In this document: one piece after another, positions 6,655 to 14,678 of the stretch
How the letters are laid out: every line of letters begins with the position of its first letter
Numbering within the stretch: the stretch's first letter is position 1
DNA from: DATAYF01 sp036272735
GTDB taxonomy: Bacteria > Chloroflexota > Ktedonobacteria > Ktedonobacterales > Ktedonobacteraceae
Assembly (NCBI GenBank): GCA_036272735.1
Contig: DATAYF010000615.1
Coordinates: 1 to 16,595, forward strand
Length of the DNA stretch: 16,595 nucleotides
Direction: 5' to 3'
Position numbers and translations under genes: made by a program
The notes under the pieces: model-generated
What the model saw: the letters and a program-made list of their open reading frames with translations, nothing else
The model's database searches: none
What the model was told of the DNA's origin: nothing

Positions 6655-8394
6655 ATGCCTGTAACGCTCAATAGTGTTCTGCAGGTCGTGATCTTTCTGG
6701 TGATCCTTTTCCTGCTGACCAAACCCATGGGTCTGTACCTGGCCAAAGTGTTTGCGGGAGAACGAACCTGGTTGACCCCTGTCTTTGCGCCTGTGGAACG
6801 GCTCTTTTACAAGGCGTCCGGGATTAACCCTGAAGAGGAGCAGAAATGGTGGGGCTATGTCATCGCCATGCTGATCTTTAGTGTCGTGGGGATGCTGCTC
6901 TTATATCTGATCGAACGCACCCAGGGCTTGTCCATCTTCAACGTGTTTAACCCGCAAGGAATGCCCGCGGTGCCAGAACCCCTGGCGTTCAATACGGCGG
7001 CCAGTTTCACCACGAATACCAACTGGCAGTTCTATACCGGCGAGCAGACGATGAGCTATCTGACCCAGATGGCAGGGCTGGCGTTCCATAACTTCGTCTC
7101 AGCCGCCACCGGCATTGTGCTCGCCGTGGCCCTGATTCGCGGACTCGCCCGCCGCAGCGCGCAGACGCTCGGCAACTTCTGGGTGGATCTCACCCGCTGT
7201 ACTCTCTATATCCTGCTGCCCATCTCGATTGTGGGCGCGCTGGTCTACGTCTCGCAAGGGATGATTCAGAATTTCAACGCGTATACCGTGGTGCATACGC
7301 TCCAGGGGACAACCCAGATTATCGCCCAGGGGCCGGTGGCCTCGCAGGAAATCATCAAGAATCTGGGCACCAACGGCGGCGGCTTTTTCAACGCCAACTC
7401 GGCGCATCCCTTTGAGAATCCCAATGCCTTCACCAACCTGCTGATTATGCTCTCGGTGCTAGTCATTCCGGCGGGCCTCTTCTATATGTTTGGCAAAATG
7501 GTGCATGATACCCGCCAGGGTTGGGTGCTGTGGGCAGCGTCAGCGATCCTGCTGATCGTCGGCATGGGTGTGCTGCTCGTGGCTGAACAGACGGGCAACC
7601 CGATAATCACGCACGCTGGGGTGAACCAGAGCGTCACCGCCACGCAGGCAGGCGGCAACATGGAGGGCAAGGAGGCGCGCTTCGGCATCACCGACTCGGC
7701 CATGTTTAACACCATTTCGACGGCTACCTCCTGCGGCTGCGTCAATAGTTTTGTCGACAGCTATACGCCGGTCGGCGGCCTGGTGCCGCTGGCCAATATC
7801 GATCTGGGTGAGATCGTCTTCGGTGGAGTGGGCTCTGGACTCTACGGCATGTTGATGTTCGCCATCATTGCGGTTTTCATCGCCGGACTGATGGTGGGAC
7901 GGACGCCGGAGTACCTGGGGAAGAAGATCGAACGCAAGGAGATCATGATGGCGGCGCTCGCGATGCTGATCCTGCCTGCTTCGATCCTGGGCTTCACGGC
8001 GGTAGCCAGCGTGATACCGCAAGGGGTTGCGTCCATTGCGAATGGGGGACCGCATGGGCTTTCCGAGATGCTGTACGCCTATAGCTCGGCCAATGGCAAC
8101 AACGGCTCGGCCATGGCCGGACTGGCGGCCAATCCATACTGGGACTGGACCATGGGCATCGCGATGCTGATTGGCCGCTTCGCCTTCCTCATCCCCATCC
8201 TGGCATTTGGCGGTTCGCTGGCCCAGAAGAGGATTGTACCCGCTGGTTTGGGAACGTTCCCGACGAATGGTCCGTTGTTTGTCGGCTTGTTGATTGGAGT
8301 TATTCTTATCGTCGGTGCTCTCACGTACTTCCCTGCGTACGCTCTGGGACCAATCGTCGAACAGCTGTTTATGCAGGCAGGGAGGACATTCTAA
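6655..8394 (+). CDS. kdpA: KdpA, K+-binding and translocating subunit (first copy)
   Basis: This 579-residue multi-span protein is of the usual KdpA length. KdpA belongs to the superfamily of K+ transporters and carries the selectivity filter of the KdpFABC pump. All four filter loops are canonical: TNTNWQ (residues 120-125), LGTNGGGFF (from 237), DSYTPVGG (368-375) and NNGSAMAG (from 482). The N-terminus KPMGLYLAKVFAGE and the C-terminal ALTYFPAYALGPIVEQ are family hallmarks. The loop before filter 3 holds a CGC motif. A GTGAGGA ribosome site precedes the ATG. The gene follows kdpF by 41 bases, and kdpB starts two bases after the stop codon. It should form the pump with the kdpB and kdpC products. 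Compare the second copy at 12836, whose filters 1 and 4 differ. Confidence 0.97.
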   Translation: MPVTLNSVLQVVIFLVILFLLTKPMGLYLAKVFAGERTWLTPVFAPVERLFYKASGINPEEEQKWWGYVIAMLIFSVVGMLLLYLIERTQGLSIFNVFNPQGMPAVPEPLAFNTAASFTTNTNWQFYTGEQTMSYLTQMAGLAFHNFVSAATGIVLAVALIRGLARRSAQTLGNFWVDLTRCTLYILLPISIVGALVYVSQGMIQNFNAYTVVHTLQGTTQIIAQGPVASQEIIKNLGTNGGGFFNANSAHPFENPNAFTNLLIMLSVLVIPAGLFYMFGKMVHDTRQGWVLWAASAILLIVGMGVLLVAEQTGNPIITHAGVNQSVTATQAGGNMEGKEARFGITDSAMFNTISTATSCGCVNSFVDSYTPVGGLVPLANIDLGEIVFGGVGSGLYGMLMFAIIAVFIAGLMVGRTPEYLGKKIERKEIMMAALAMLILPASILGFTAVASVIPQGVASIANGGPHGLSEMLYAYSSANGNNGSAMAGLAANPYWDWTMGIAMLIGRFAFLIPILAFGGSLAQKRIVPAGLGTFPTNGPLFVGLLIGVILIVGALTYFPAYALGPIVEQLFMQAGRTF

Positions 8395-8395
8395 G

Positions 8396-10597
8396 ATGCA
8401 AACTAATATGAAAATGCCAACCAATACGAAACCGAACGAAGTAGCAGTTAAGCAGTGGAAGACGCGCCGCAAGGGGGACCTCTCGATCTGGGATCCGACC
8501 ATCATCCGGCGCGCTATCCCGGAGTCTTTCAAGAAACTGGACCCGCGTGTGCAAGTCAAGAACCCGGTGATGTTCGTAGTGGAGGTGGGCAGTGTCGTCG
8601 CCACCATCGAGTTCGTGCGCCTGCTCTTTGCGCAGCCGACGGCGCAACTTCCCCGCACCCAGCTCACCTATGAGATCTTGTTCGTGCTGGCGGTGGCCAT
8701 CTGGCTGTGGTTCACCGTCGTATTCGCCAACTTCGCTGAGGCGATGGCCGAGGGACGCGGCAAGGCGCAGGCTGATACCTTGCGTCAGGCGCGCACGAGC
8801 ACGATGGCGAAACGGCTCTCTGGCTCAGATCGGCATAGCGCGACGCAGGAAGTTGCCGCGCCGGAACTGCGCAAAGGCGACCTGGTACTGGTCGAAGCCG
8901 GAGACATCATTCCCGGTGATGGTGAGGTAATGGAGGGAGTGGCCTCGGTAGACGAGTCGGCTATTACCGGCGAGTCGGCACCAGTCATTCGCGAGAGCGG
9001 GGGTGATAGATCCGCCGTGACGGGCGGCACGCATGTGCTCTCGGACTGGGTCGTGGTGCGTATCAGCGCCAACCCCGGCGAGACCTTCCTGGACCGCATG
9101 ATCGCCCTGGTGGAGGGGGCCAAGCGCCAGAAGACGCCCAACGAGATCGCGCTGAATATCCTGATCGCCAGCCTGACCATCATCTTCCTGCTGGTGGTGA
9201 TTTCGCTGGAGCCGTTCGCCATCTACTCTGGCCAGGCGGTCTCGGTCACCACGCTGATTGCTCTCCTGGTGTGCCTGATCCCCACGACCATCGGCGGGCT
9301 GCTCTCGGCCATCGGCATCGCGGGCATGGACCGCATGGTGCAGCGCAATGTGCTGGCCATGAGCGGGCGCGCGGTGGAGGCTGCCGGGGACGTCGATGTG
9401 CTGCTGCTGGACAAGACCGGCACCATCACGCTGGGCAACCGGCAGGCGACACGCTTCGTTCCGATCTCTGGCGTGGAGGAGCGGGACCTGGCCCAGGCGG
9501 CCATGCTCTCCAGCCTCTCGGACGAGACCCCCGAGGGCCGCTCCATCGTAGCCCTGGCGCGTGAGCACTACGGGTTGATCAATGAAGGTGATCCAGATGC
9601 GACCTTTATCCCCTTCTCTGCCACCACCCGCATGAGCGGTGTTGATCTGAATGGGGCGCACGCTGGAGCCGGGCAGGCAGGAGTGCATTCCATCCGGAAA
9701 GGGGCGGGCGAATCGGTCGCCGCCTATGTGGCGGAACATGGTGGATCAGATAGCTCCGAGTTGAAATCGCTCGTGAACGGCATCGCCAGTGTGGGCAGCA
9801 CGCCCCTGGTTGTGGCGGAGGTACAAGCGAGTGGGAACGGGGCAGATGAACACGCGCGCGTCCTGGGAGTGATCGAACTCAAGGACATTGTTAAAGGCGG
9901 CATGCGCGAGCGTTTCGATCAGATGCGGAGCATGGGCATCCGCACCATCATGATCACTGGCGACAACCCGCTGACCGCCGCAGCCATCGCCAAAGAGGCG
10001 GGCGTGGACGACTTTCTGGCGCAGGCCACCCCTGAGACCAAGATGAAGCTGATCCGTGAACAGCAGACGGGCGGGCGCATGGTGGCGATGACGGGCGACG
10101 GCACCAACGACGCCCCTGCGCTGGCGCAGGCCGATGTCGGTGTGGCGATGAACACGGGCACGCAGGCCGCGAAAGAAGCGGCCAACATGGTCGATCTCGA
10201 TTCTAATCCTACCAAGCTGATCGAGGTGGTAGAGGTGGGCAAGCAGCTCTTGATCACACGCGGCGCGCTCACGACCTTCAGTATCGCCAATGATGTAGCC
10301 AAGTACTTCGCGATCATCCCGGCGGCCTTCGCCGTGACGTATCCGCAGTTGAACGCGCTCAATATCATGGGGCTGGCGACGCCACACAGCGCCGTGCTCT
10401 CCGCCGTGATCTTTAACGCGCTGATCATCATCGCGCTGGTTCCATTGGCCTTGCGCGGCATCAAGTTTCGCCCGATTGGGGCGGGTCCGCTGCTGCGCCG
10501 CAACCTCTTGATCTACGGCCTTGGGGGCATTATCGCCCCGTTCGTTGGTATTAAAGTCATCGATCTGATCTTGCAGGTGCTGCACCTGACCTTGTAA
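8396..10597 (+). CDS. kdpB: KdpB, P-type ATPase catalytic subunit
   Basis: This 733-residue P-type ATPase uses ATP to drive K+ uptake through KdpA. The actuator-domain motif TGES is present (E193). The phosphorylation site is D339 in DKTGTIT. The nucleotide/hinge motifs are MITGDNPLTA, MTGDGTNDAPALAQADVG and AAKEAANMVDLDSNPTKL. The protein is about 50 residues longer than E. coli KdpB. The excess is a hydrophilic N-terminal tail of about 40 residues plus Gly/Ser-rich linkers in the nucleotide domain (about residues 420-480). The frame is open upstream through kdpA. The ATG at 8396 with GGAGG ten bases before it is the sensible start and lies just after the kdpA stop. This is the only kdpB in the window, so both KdpA copies would have to use it. 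A hairpin separates it from kdpC. Confidence 0.97.
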   Translation: MQTNMKMPTNTKPNEVAVKQWKTRRKGDLSIWDPTIIRRAIPESFKKLDPRVQVKNPVMFVVEVGSVVATIEFVRLLFAQPTAQLPRTQLTYEILFVLAVAIWLWFTVVFANFAEAMAEGRGKAQADTLRQARTSTMAKRLSGSDRHSATQEVAAPELRKGDLVLVEAGDIIPGDGEVMEGVASVDESAITGESAPVIRESGGDRSAVTGGTHVLSDWVVVRISANPGETFLDRMIALVEGAKRQKTPNEIALNILIASLTIIFLLVVISLEPFAIYSGQAVSVTTLIALLVCLIPTTIGGLLSAIGIAGMDRMVQRNVLAMSGRAVEAAGDVDVLLLDKTGTITLGNRQATRFVPISGVEERDLAQAAMLSSLSDETPEGRSIVALAREHYGLINEGDPDATFIPFSATTRMSGVDLNGAHAGAGQAGVHSIRKGAGESVAAYVAEHGGSDSSELKSLVNGIASVGSTPLVVAEVQASGNGADEHARVLGVIELKDIVKGGMRERFDQMRSMGIRTIMITGDNPLTAAAIAKEAGVDDFLAQATPETKMKLIREQQTGGRMVAMTGDGTNDAPALAQADVGVAMNTGTQAAKEAANMVDLDSNPTKLIEVVEVGKQLLITRGALTTFSIANDVAKYFAIIPAAFAVTYPQLNALNIMGLATPHSAVLSAVIFNALIIIALVPLALRGIKFRPIGAGPLLRRNLLIYGLGGIIAPFVGIKVIDLILQVLHLTL

Positions 10598-10622
10598 GGC
10601 ACGCAGAACAAAGAAAGCAAGG

Positions 10623-10654
10623 GGGAGCGTCACCACTTGATGCGTGACGCTCCC
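10623..10654 (+). promoter_or_regulatory. Hairpin between kdpB and kdpC
   Basis: GGGAGCGTCAC at 10623-10633 pairs perfectly with GTGACGCTCCC at 10644-10654 around a 10-base loop. There is no U-run after it, so it is not a typical terminator. It sits about ten bases before the AAAAGG ribosome site of kdpC. It could adjust the kdpB:kdpC ratio by stabilising the upstream RNA or causing partial termination. That role is inferred. Confidence 0.6.
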
Positions 10655-10676
10655 TGGTGGGAAAAGGAAACATGGA

Positions 10677-11303
10677 ATGAAAACATTTTTGCTCAGATAC
10701 ATTCGCCCGGCGGTGGTGCTGACCCTGCTCCTCACACTCCTCGTCGGCGTCATCTATCCAGGCATCGTGACGGGTCTGGCCCAGCTGCTCTTCCCTTCCC
10801 AGGCCAACGGCAGCCTGGTGAAGGCATCCAATGGGCAGGTGATCGGCTCCGAGCTGATCGGAGAGTACTGGACCACGCCGCAGTACTTCCACGGACGGCC
10901 TTCCGCGACTCTCTCGGCAACAACCGGCAAGCCCGCACCCTATGCCGCCGACAACTCGTCAGCCTCGAACCTGGGGCCAACCAGCGCAACGCTGGTGAAG
11001 ACCGTGCAGCAGCGGGTGGCCGAGTTGAAGAAAGAGAATCCAAACGCACCTGCCGGACCAGTGCCGGTGGACCTGGTCACCGCATCAGCTTCGGGGATAG
11101 ACCCTGACATCTCGATTGCTGGCGCGCTCTACCAGGTGCCTCGCATCGCCAGCGAGCGCGGGCTCTCCCAGGGCGTCGTCACGAAGCTGGTCACGCAGAA
11201 AGAGACAGGGCGGTTCCTGGGAATTTTCGGCGAGCCGTATATCAACGTGTTCGATCTGAACCTGGCGCTCGATGCCTGCGCAGCGCACCCTGCTTCGTGT
11301 TGA
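10677..11303 (+). CDS. kdpC: KdpC, K+-transporting ATPase subunit C
   Basis: This 208-residue protein is of normal KdpC length. It has one N-terminal membrane helix (about residues 11-33) ending in the family block VIYPGIVTGLAQ. Conserved blocks follow: GSELIGEYW, TPQYFHGRPSA, VDLVTASASGIDPDIS, and near the end GEPYINVFDLNLALD. By family knowledge it sits on the outer face, binds KdpA/KdpB and raises the pump's apparent ATP affinity. A GTG at 10644 would add 11 residues but lies inside the right arm of the kdpB-kdpC hairpin. The ATG at 10677, nine bases after AAAAGG, is preferred. It ends with two Cys-containing turns (DACAAHPASC), an unusual tail. Compare the orphan KdpC-like gene at 1587-2366. 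Confidence 0.96.
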   Translation: MKTFLLRYIRPAVVLTLLLTLLVGVIYPGIVTGLAQLLFPSQANGSLVKASNGQVIGSELIGEYWTTPQYFHGRPSATLSATTGKPAPYAADNSSASNLGPTSATLVKTVQQRVAELKKENPNAPAGPVPVDLVTASASGIDPDISIAGALYQVPRIASERGLSQGVVTKLVTQKETGRFLGIFGEPYINVFDLNLALDACAAHPASC

Positions 11304-11333
11304 CAGCGAACGCCAGCAATGTGTTTGATGTCA

Positions 11334-11396
11334 ACCTGGTACCTGGCGCCTGGCGCCGGGTGCCAGGCGGGGGGTGCCAGGTGCCAGGTACCAGGT
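11334..11396 (+). repeat. GTGCCAGG-rich inverted repeat between kdpC and the KdpD N-terminal gene
   Basis: Bases 11334-11357 can pair with 11373-11396 as a 24-bp stem with two G-U wobbles in RNA and a 15-base loop. Each arm is built of repeated ACCTGG/TGCCAGG units, and the loop contains another copy. This gives both a direct-repeat and an inverted-repeat character. It occupies most of the 178-base gap after kdpC. No clear U-run follows, although an A-rich CAAAAATA starts three bases later. It could be a partial terminator, an RNA stability element or a dispersed genomic repeat. The remaining gap up to 11481 holds a short GAGCG-CGCTC hairpin and no visible gene. Confidence 0.75.
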
Positions 11397-11481
11397 GCAC
11401 AAAAATATGAGCGTTCCACGCTCCTGAGCGTAAGCCCGATGCGCGGCATCCTTGAAGTGCGGAAGCAGAAGTAGCGAGACC

Positions 11482-12819
11482 ATGAAAGAGCAACCACCTG
11501 ACGAAGAACAACGCGAACGGGAGGAGGGACGCCCCGACCCGGAGGAACTGCTGCGTCGCTACAGCCGGCGTGATCACGATCTGACAGCGGCTCCTCCCCA
11601 CACCATATCTTCCAGCAGTGATCGGGAGGAGGACGAGGACAGCCTGGTTCCTGCTCCCGAGCGGGACCCGCATAGAGGTGGTCGTCTGCGCGTCTACCTG
11701 GGCTCGGCTGCCGGATCGGGCAAGACGTATGCTATGCTGGGCGAGGGACATCGCCGCGAGAGCCGGGGCACCGATGTTGTGGTGGGCTATGTCGAGACGC
11801 ATAAACGCCCACAGACAGCGGCTCAACTTGGAGATCTGGAGGTCATCGAGCGCAAGAAAATCGAGTACCGGGGCGTGCTGCTCGAAGAGATGGATACCGA
11901 AGCCATCATCGCCCGTCACCCCCGCGTGGCGCTGATCGATGAACTGGCGCATACTAACGTCCCTGGTTCCAAGCACCCTAAACGCTATCAGGACGTCCTG
12001 GAGATCCTCGACGCAGGCATCGACGTGGTCACCACGCTCAATATCCAGCATCTTGAAAGCCTCAACGACCTGGTGGCGAGCATCACGGGCGTGCGCGTGC
12101 GCGAAACTTTACCGGATTGGATTCTGGACCAGGCCGAGGAAGTGGAGCTGATCGATATCTCACCGTATGCGCTGCGCCAGCGCATGAAGCACGGCAATAT
12201 CTATCCGCCAGAGCGCATCGAGCCTTCGCTCAACCACTTCTTCCGCGAAGGGAATCTCACGGCGTTGCGCGAACTGGCGCTGCGGCGCGTCGCCGAGAAA
12301 ACCGAATCCCAGCTCGAGCAGTACATGACCGAGCACCGCATCAAAGAGGTCTGGCCAGCCAGTGAGCGGGTGCTGGTCGGCTTCGACGCCCGGCCCCACA
12401 CGCGCCAGGTCATCCGCGATGCCTGGCGGCTGTCACACGGGCTCCATGCTGACCTGATCGCGGTGTGTATCCAACCGGAGGGGTATCTCGCCCGGGTCAG
12501 CAAATTGATCAGGCTGCTCAAATACGGTAGTGAGGCGAAGAAGTACCAGGAAGCAGCGCAGCACCGCCTGAAAGAACATGTGGTGCTTGCTGAAGATCTG
12601 GGTGCCCGGGTGATCCGCACCAGCAGCCCTGACGTTGCACGAACGCTGGTCCAGCTTGCCCGCGAGCATCAGGTCACCCAGATCGTCCTGGGTCAGCCAG
12701 CGCGCAGCCGCTGGGAAGAAATCCTTCGTGGTTCGATCATCAATCGCCTCCTGCGGCTGAGTACTGGCATTGATATTCATCTCGTCCCGCGCAGCGGAGA
12801 GGAAGAGGGAGGATGGTGA
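11482..12819 (+). CDS. KdpD N-terminal sensor half (KdpD P-loop domain plus USP domain), kinase-less
   Basis: This 445-residue protein matches only the cytoplasmic N-terminal half of KdpD. After a hydrophilic, highly charged 65-residue leader comes GRLRVYLGSAAGSGKTYAML, with Walker A GSAAGSGKT at residues 74-82. VALIDELAHTNVPGS follows (Walker B-like D153, E154), then TLNIQHLESLND, all hallmarks of the KdpD domain. A USP domain runs from about residue 293 (ERVLVGFDARP) to the end (GIDIHLVPR), with GQPARSRWEEILRGS as the typical USP loop. It then stops without membrane helices or kinase. The matching C-terminal half is at 2714. Truncated N-terminal KdpD proteins are known in some cyanobacteria and Deinococcus, so this may function in trans. 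ATG 11482 is chosen over an in-frame TTG at 11452, although its ribosome site is weak. Translation of kdpA2 starts 16 bases after its stop. Confidence 0.93.
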   Translation: MKEQPPDEEQREREEGRPDPEELLRRYSRRDHDLTAAPPHTISSSSDREEDEDSLVPAPERDPHRGGRLRVYLGSAAGSGKTYAMLGEGHRRESRGTDVVVGYVETHKRPQTAAQLGDLEVIERKKIEYRGVLLEEMDTEAIIARHPRVALIDELAHTNVPGSKHPKRYQDVLEILDAGIDVVTTLNIQHLESLNDLVASITGVRVRETLPDWILDQAEEVELIDISPYALRQRMKHGNIYPPERIEPSLNHFFREGNLTALRELALRRVAEKTESQLEQYMTEHRIKEVWPASERVLVGFDARPHTRQVIRDAWRLSHGLHADLIAVCIQPEGYLARVSKLIRLLKYGSEAKKYQEAAQHRLKEHVVLAEDLGARVIRTSSPDVARTLVQLAREHQVTQIVLGQPARSRWEEILRGSIINRLLRLSTGIDIHLVPRSGEEEGGW

Positions 12820-12835
12820 AAAGGAGTTGTTTCGT

Positions 12836-14542
12836 ATGATTCCCTCTAGTGTGGCGCTCTACGTGGGCTTCCTGCTTATCGTCCTCGTGCTGGTCAAACC
12901 GCTTGGCGGCTATATGGCGCGCGTCTTCGCTGGAGAGAAGACCTTCCTTGACCCGGCTCTGCGTCCCGTCGAGCGTTTCATCTACGCGCTCAGTCGCATT
13001 GACGCGCAGCAGGAGATGACCAGCAAGCAGTACGCGCTGGCCTTTGTGATCTTCACTCTGGCTGGAACGCTGGTGCTGTACGCGATCCTGCGCCTGCAGG
13101 CGTTCTTGCCGTTTTACGATCCCGCTCACCTCGTCACACCAATGACGCCAGATCTGGCCATGAATACCGCCATCAGTTTCTCCACGACCACCACCTGGCA
13201 GGCCTACGCCGGTGAGACGACCATGAGCTACGCGAGCCAGCTCGTCGGCTTCGTGGTCCAGAATTTCCTGGCGGGAGCTGCCGGGCTGGCCGTCGGCATC
13301 GCCTTTATGCGCAGCTTCGCTCGCCAGCACAGCGAGACGCTGGGCAACTTCTGGGTGGACCTGGTGCGCGGCCTTTTGTGGGTACTCCTGCCAGCCTCCG
13401 TGCTGGTCAGCCTGGTCCTGGTCTGGCAGGGCGTGCCCATGAACTTCAACCCGTACACCGTCGTGCATACGCTTGGAGGAGGAGTCCAGATAATCGCGCA
13501 AGGGCCGGTGGCCGCCCTGGAGAGCATCAAGAATCTGGGCACCAATGGCGGCGGATTCTTCGGCGTCAATGGCGCGCACCCCTACGAGAATCCCACCTGG
13601 CTCTCCAATGTGATCGAGATGCTCTCGATTGCCGTCATTCCCGCCGCCCTGACCAACACCTTCGGGCGCATGGTCGGCAGGCCTCGCCAGGGGTGGCTGC
13701 TGTTCTGGGTGATGGTCTTCCTGTTCGTGGTCGCTTTAGGGTTGGGGACGTGGGCAGAGCAGGGTGGCAATCCAGCACTCGTCTCCGCTATCGGAGCGCC
13801 CCAACCGAACATGGAGGGCAAGGAGGTGCGCTTTGGCATCAATGGCTCGATCCTCACGGCGGTGACGACCTCGAACGGTGCCACCGGCTCCACCAATTCG
13901 GCGCACGATAGCTATACTCCATTGGGTGGGGCGGTTCCGCTGACGAACATGTTGCTGGGGGAAATGGTCTTTGGCGGCCTGGGGACCGGCATCTACAGCA
14001 TCCTGATGGTGGCACTGCTGGGCCTGTTTCTTACCGGCCTTATGATCGGGCGCACACCCGAATACCTGGGCAAACGCATCGAGCCCTCGGAAATGAAACT
14101 GCTCGCCATCTACACGCTGGTGGGTCCCGTCGCGCTCCTTGCGCTGACTGCGGTGGCCGTCGTCATTGGCCCGGGTCTCGCAGCACTGACGACCAATAGC
14201 GGCCCACATGGCCTGACCGAGATCCTCTACGCCTACACGTCGTCGTTCGCCAACAACGGGCAGAGCTTTGCCGGTCTTTCGGCCAACTCGCTCTTCTACA
14301 ATGGGACAACCGCCGTCGCTATGCTGCTGGGTCGCTTCGGACTGGCTATTCCCGCGCTGGCCCTGGCTGGTCTGTTCGCGCGGCAGAAAAGCCGCCCGAT
14401 GACGCAGGGTAAGCTCAAGACGGACTCGCTGCTCTTCGCGTCGGTGATCATCGGGACAGCGTTGATCGTGGTAGCTCTGACCTACTTCCCTGCTGTGGCA
14501 CTCGGGCCGGTGATCGAGCACGTGCGTATGATGAGCGGCTGA
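12836..14542 (+). CDS. kdpA: Second KdpA-type K+ channel-like subunit with altered filter loops
   Basis: A 568-residue full-length KdpA paralogue, with AAGGAG nine bases before the ATG. N- and C-terminal family blocks are kept (KPLGGYMARVFAGE, ALTYFPAVALGPVIEH). Filter loops 2 (LGTNGGGFF from residue 234) and 3 (DSYTPLGG, 358-365) are canonical. Filter 1 reads TTTTWQ (117-122) where the first copy has TNTNWQ, so both Asn are Thr. Filter 4 reads NNGQSFAG (G475, Q476, S477) where the first copy has NNGSAMAG. No frameshift or stop is present and helices look intact, so it is probably functional. It sits downstream of the KdpD N-terminal gene, with no second kdpB or kdpC nearby. It may replace the first KdpA in the pump under some conditions. 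Changed ion affinity is a hypothesis only. Confidence 0.95.
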   Translation: MIPSSVALYVGFLLIVLVLVKPLGGYMARVFAGEKTFLDPALRPVERFIYALSRIDAQQEMTSKQYALAFVIFTLAGTLVLYAILRLQAFLPFYDPAHLVTPMTPDLAMNTAISFSTTTTWQAYAGETTMSYASQLVGFVVQNFLAGAAGLAVGIAFMRSFARQHSETLGNFWVDLVRGLLWVLLPASVLVSLVLVWQGVPMNFNPYTVVHTLGGGVQIIAQGPVAALESIKNLGTNGGGFFGVNGAHPYENPTWLSNVIEMLSIAVIPAALTNTFGRMVGRPRQGWLLFWVMVFLFVVALGLGTWAEQGGNPALVSAIGAPQPNMEGKEVRFGINGSILTAVTTSNGATGSTNSAHDSYTPLGGAVPLTNMLLGEMVFGGLGTGIYSILMVALLGLFLTGLMIGRTPEYLGKRIEPSEMKLLAIYTLVGPVALLALTAVAVVIGPGLAALTTNSGPHGLTEILYAYTSSFANNGQSFAGLSANSLFYNGTTAVAMLLGRFGLAIPALALAGLFARQKSRPMTQGKLKTDSLLFASVIIGTALIVVALTYFPAVALGPVIEHVRMMSG

Positions 14543-14552
14543 TGAGCGGCTG
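14531..14552 (+). repeat. 11-bp tandem duplication across the kdpA2 stop codon
   Basis: The unit ATGAGCGGCTG occurs twice in a row, at 14531-14541 and 14542-14552, followed by another ATG. The first copy encodes the final Met-Ser-Gly and most of the TGA stop. It looks like a recent slippage duplication with no effect on the protein. Confidence 0.85.
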
Positions 14553-14678
14553 ATGCGGCATATGCGTGTATGCCTGGTGTACCAGGCTCTGACCTGCTGA
14601 TTCTACGAGAACACAGGCTCATCAAATCTCGTCTGGCATGGTTCTTAAAATCAAATTTAGAGAGGAATTCTACCACCT
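14543..14678 (+). other. Gap between kdpA2 and argB
   Basis: This 136-base gap contains the second unit of the tandem duplication and a small hairpin GCCTGG-TGTA-CCAGGC at 14572-14587. The hairpin lacks a U-run, so it is a weak terminator candidate at best. The region before the argB start becomes AT-rich (about 14640-14662) and could hold a promoter, but I cannot point to clear -35 and -10 boxes. Confidence 0.4.

Noticed and set aside
10644..10676. Upstream GTG start for kdpC
   Set aside because: It lies inside the hairpin stem and would add 11 polar residues before the membrane helix; the ATG at 10677 has a better-placed ribosome site.
7540..10753. Several long minus-strand frames opposite kdpA and kdpB
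   Set aside because: Their proteins are His/Arg/Asp/Gln-rich, typical of antisense frames over GC-rich genes, and the plus-strand genes are unmistakable.
11334..11396. CRISPR-like repeats
   Set aside because: The short GTGCCAGG units are adjacent, with no unique spacers of regular length and no cas genes.
14571..14590. Intrinsic terminator after kdpA2
   Set aside because: The stem is only 6 bp and has no U-run after it; recorded only as a weak hairpin in the gap.
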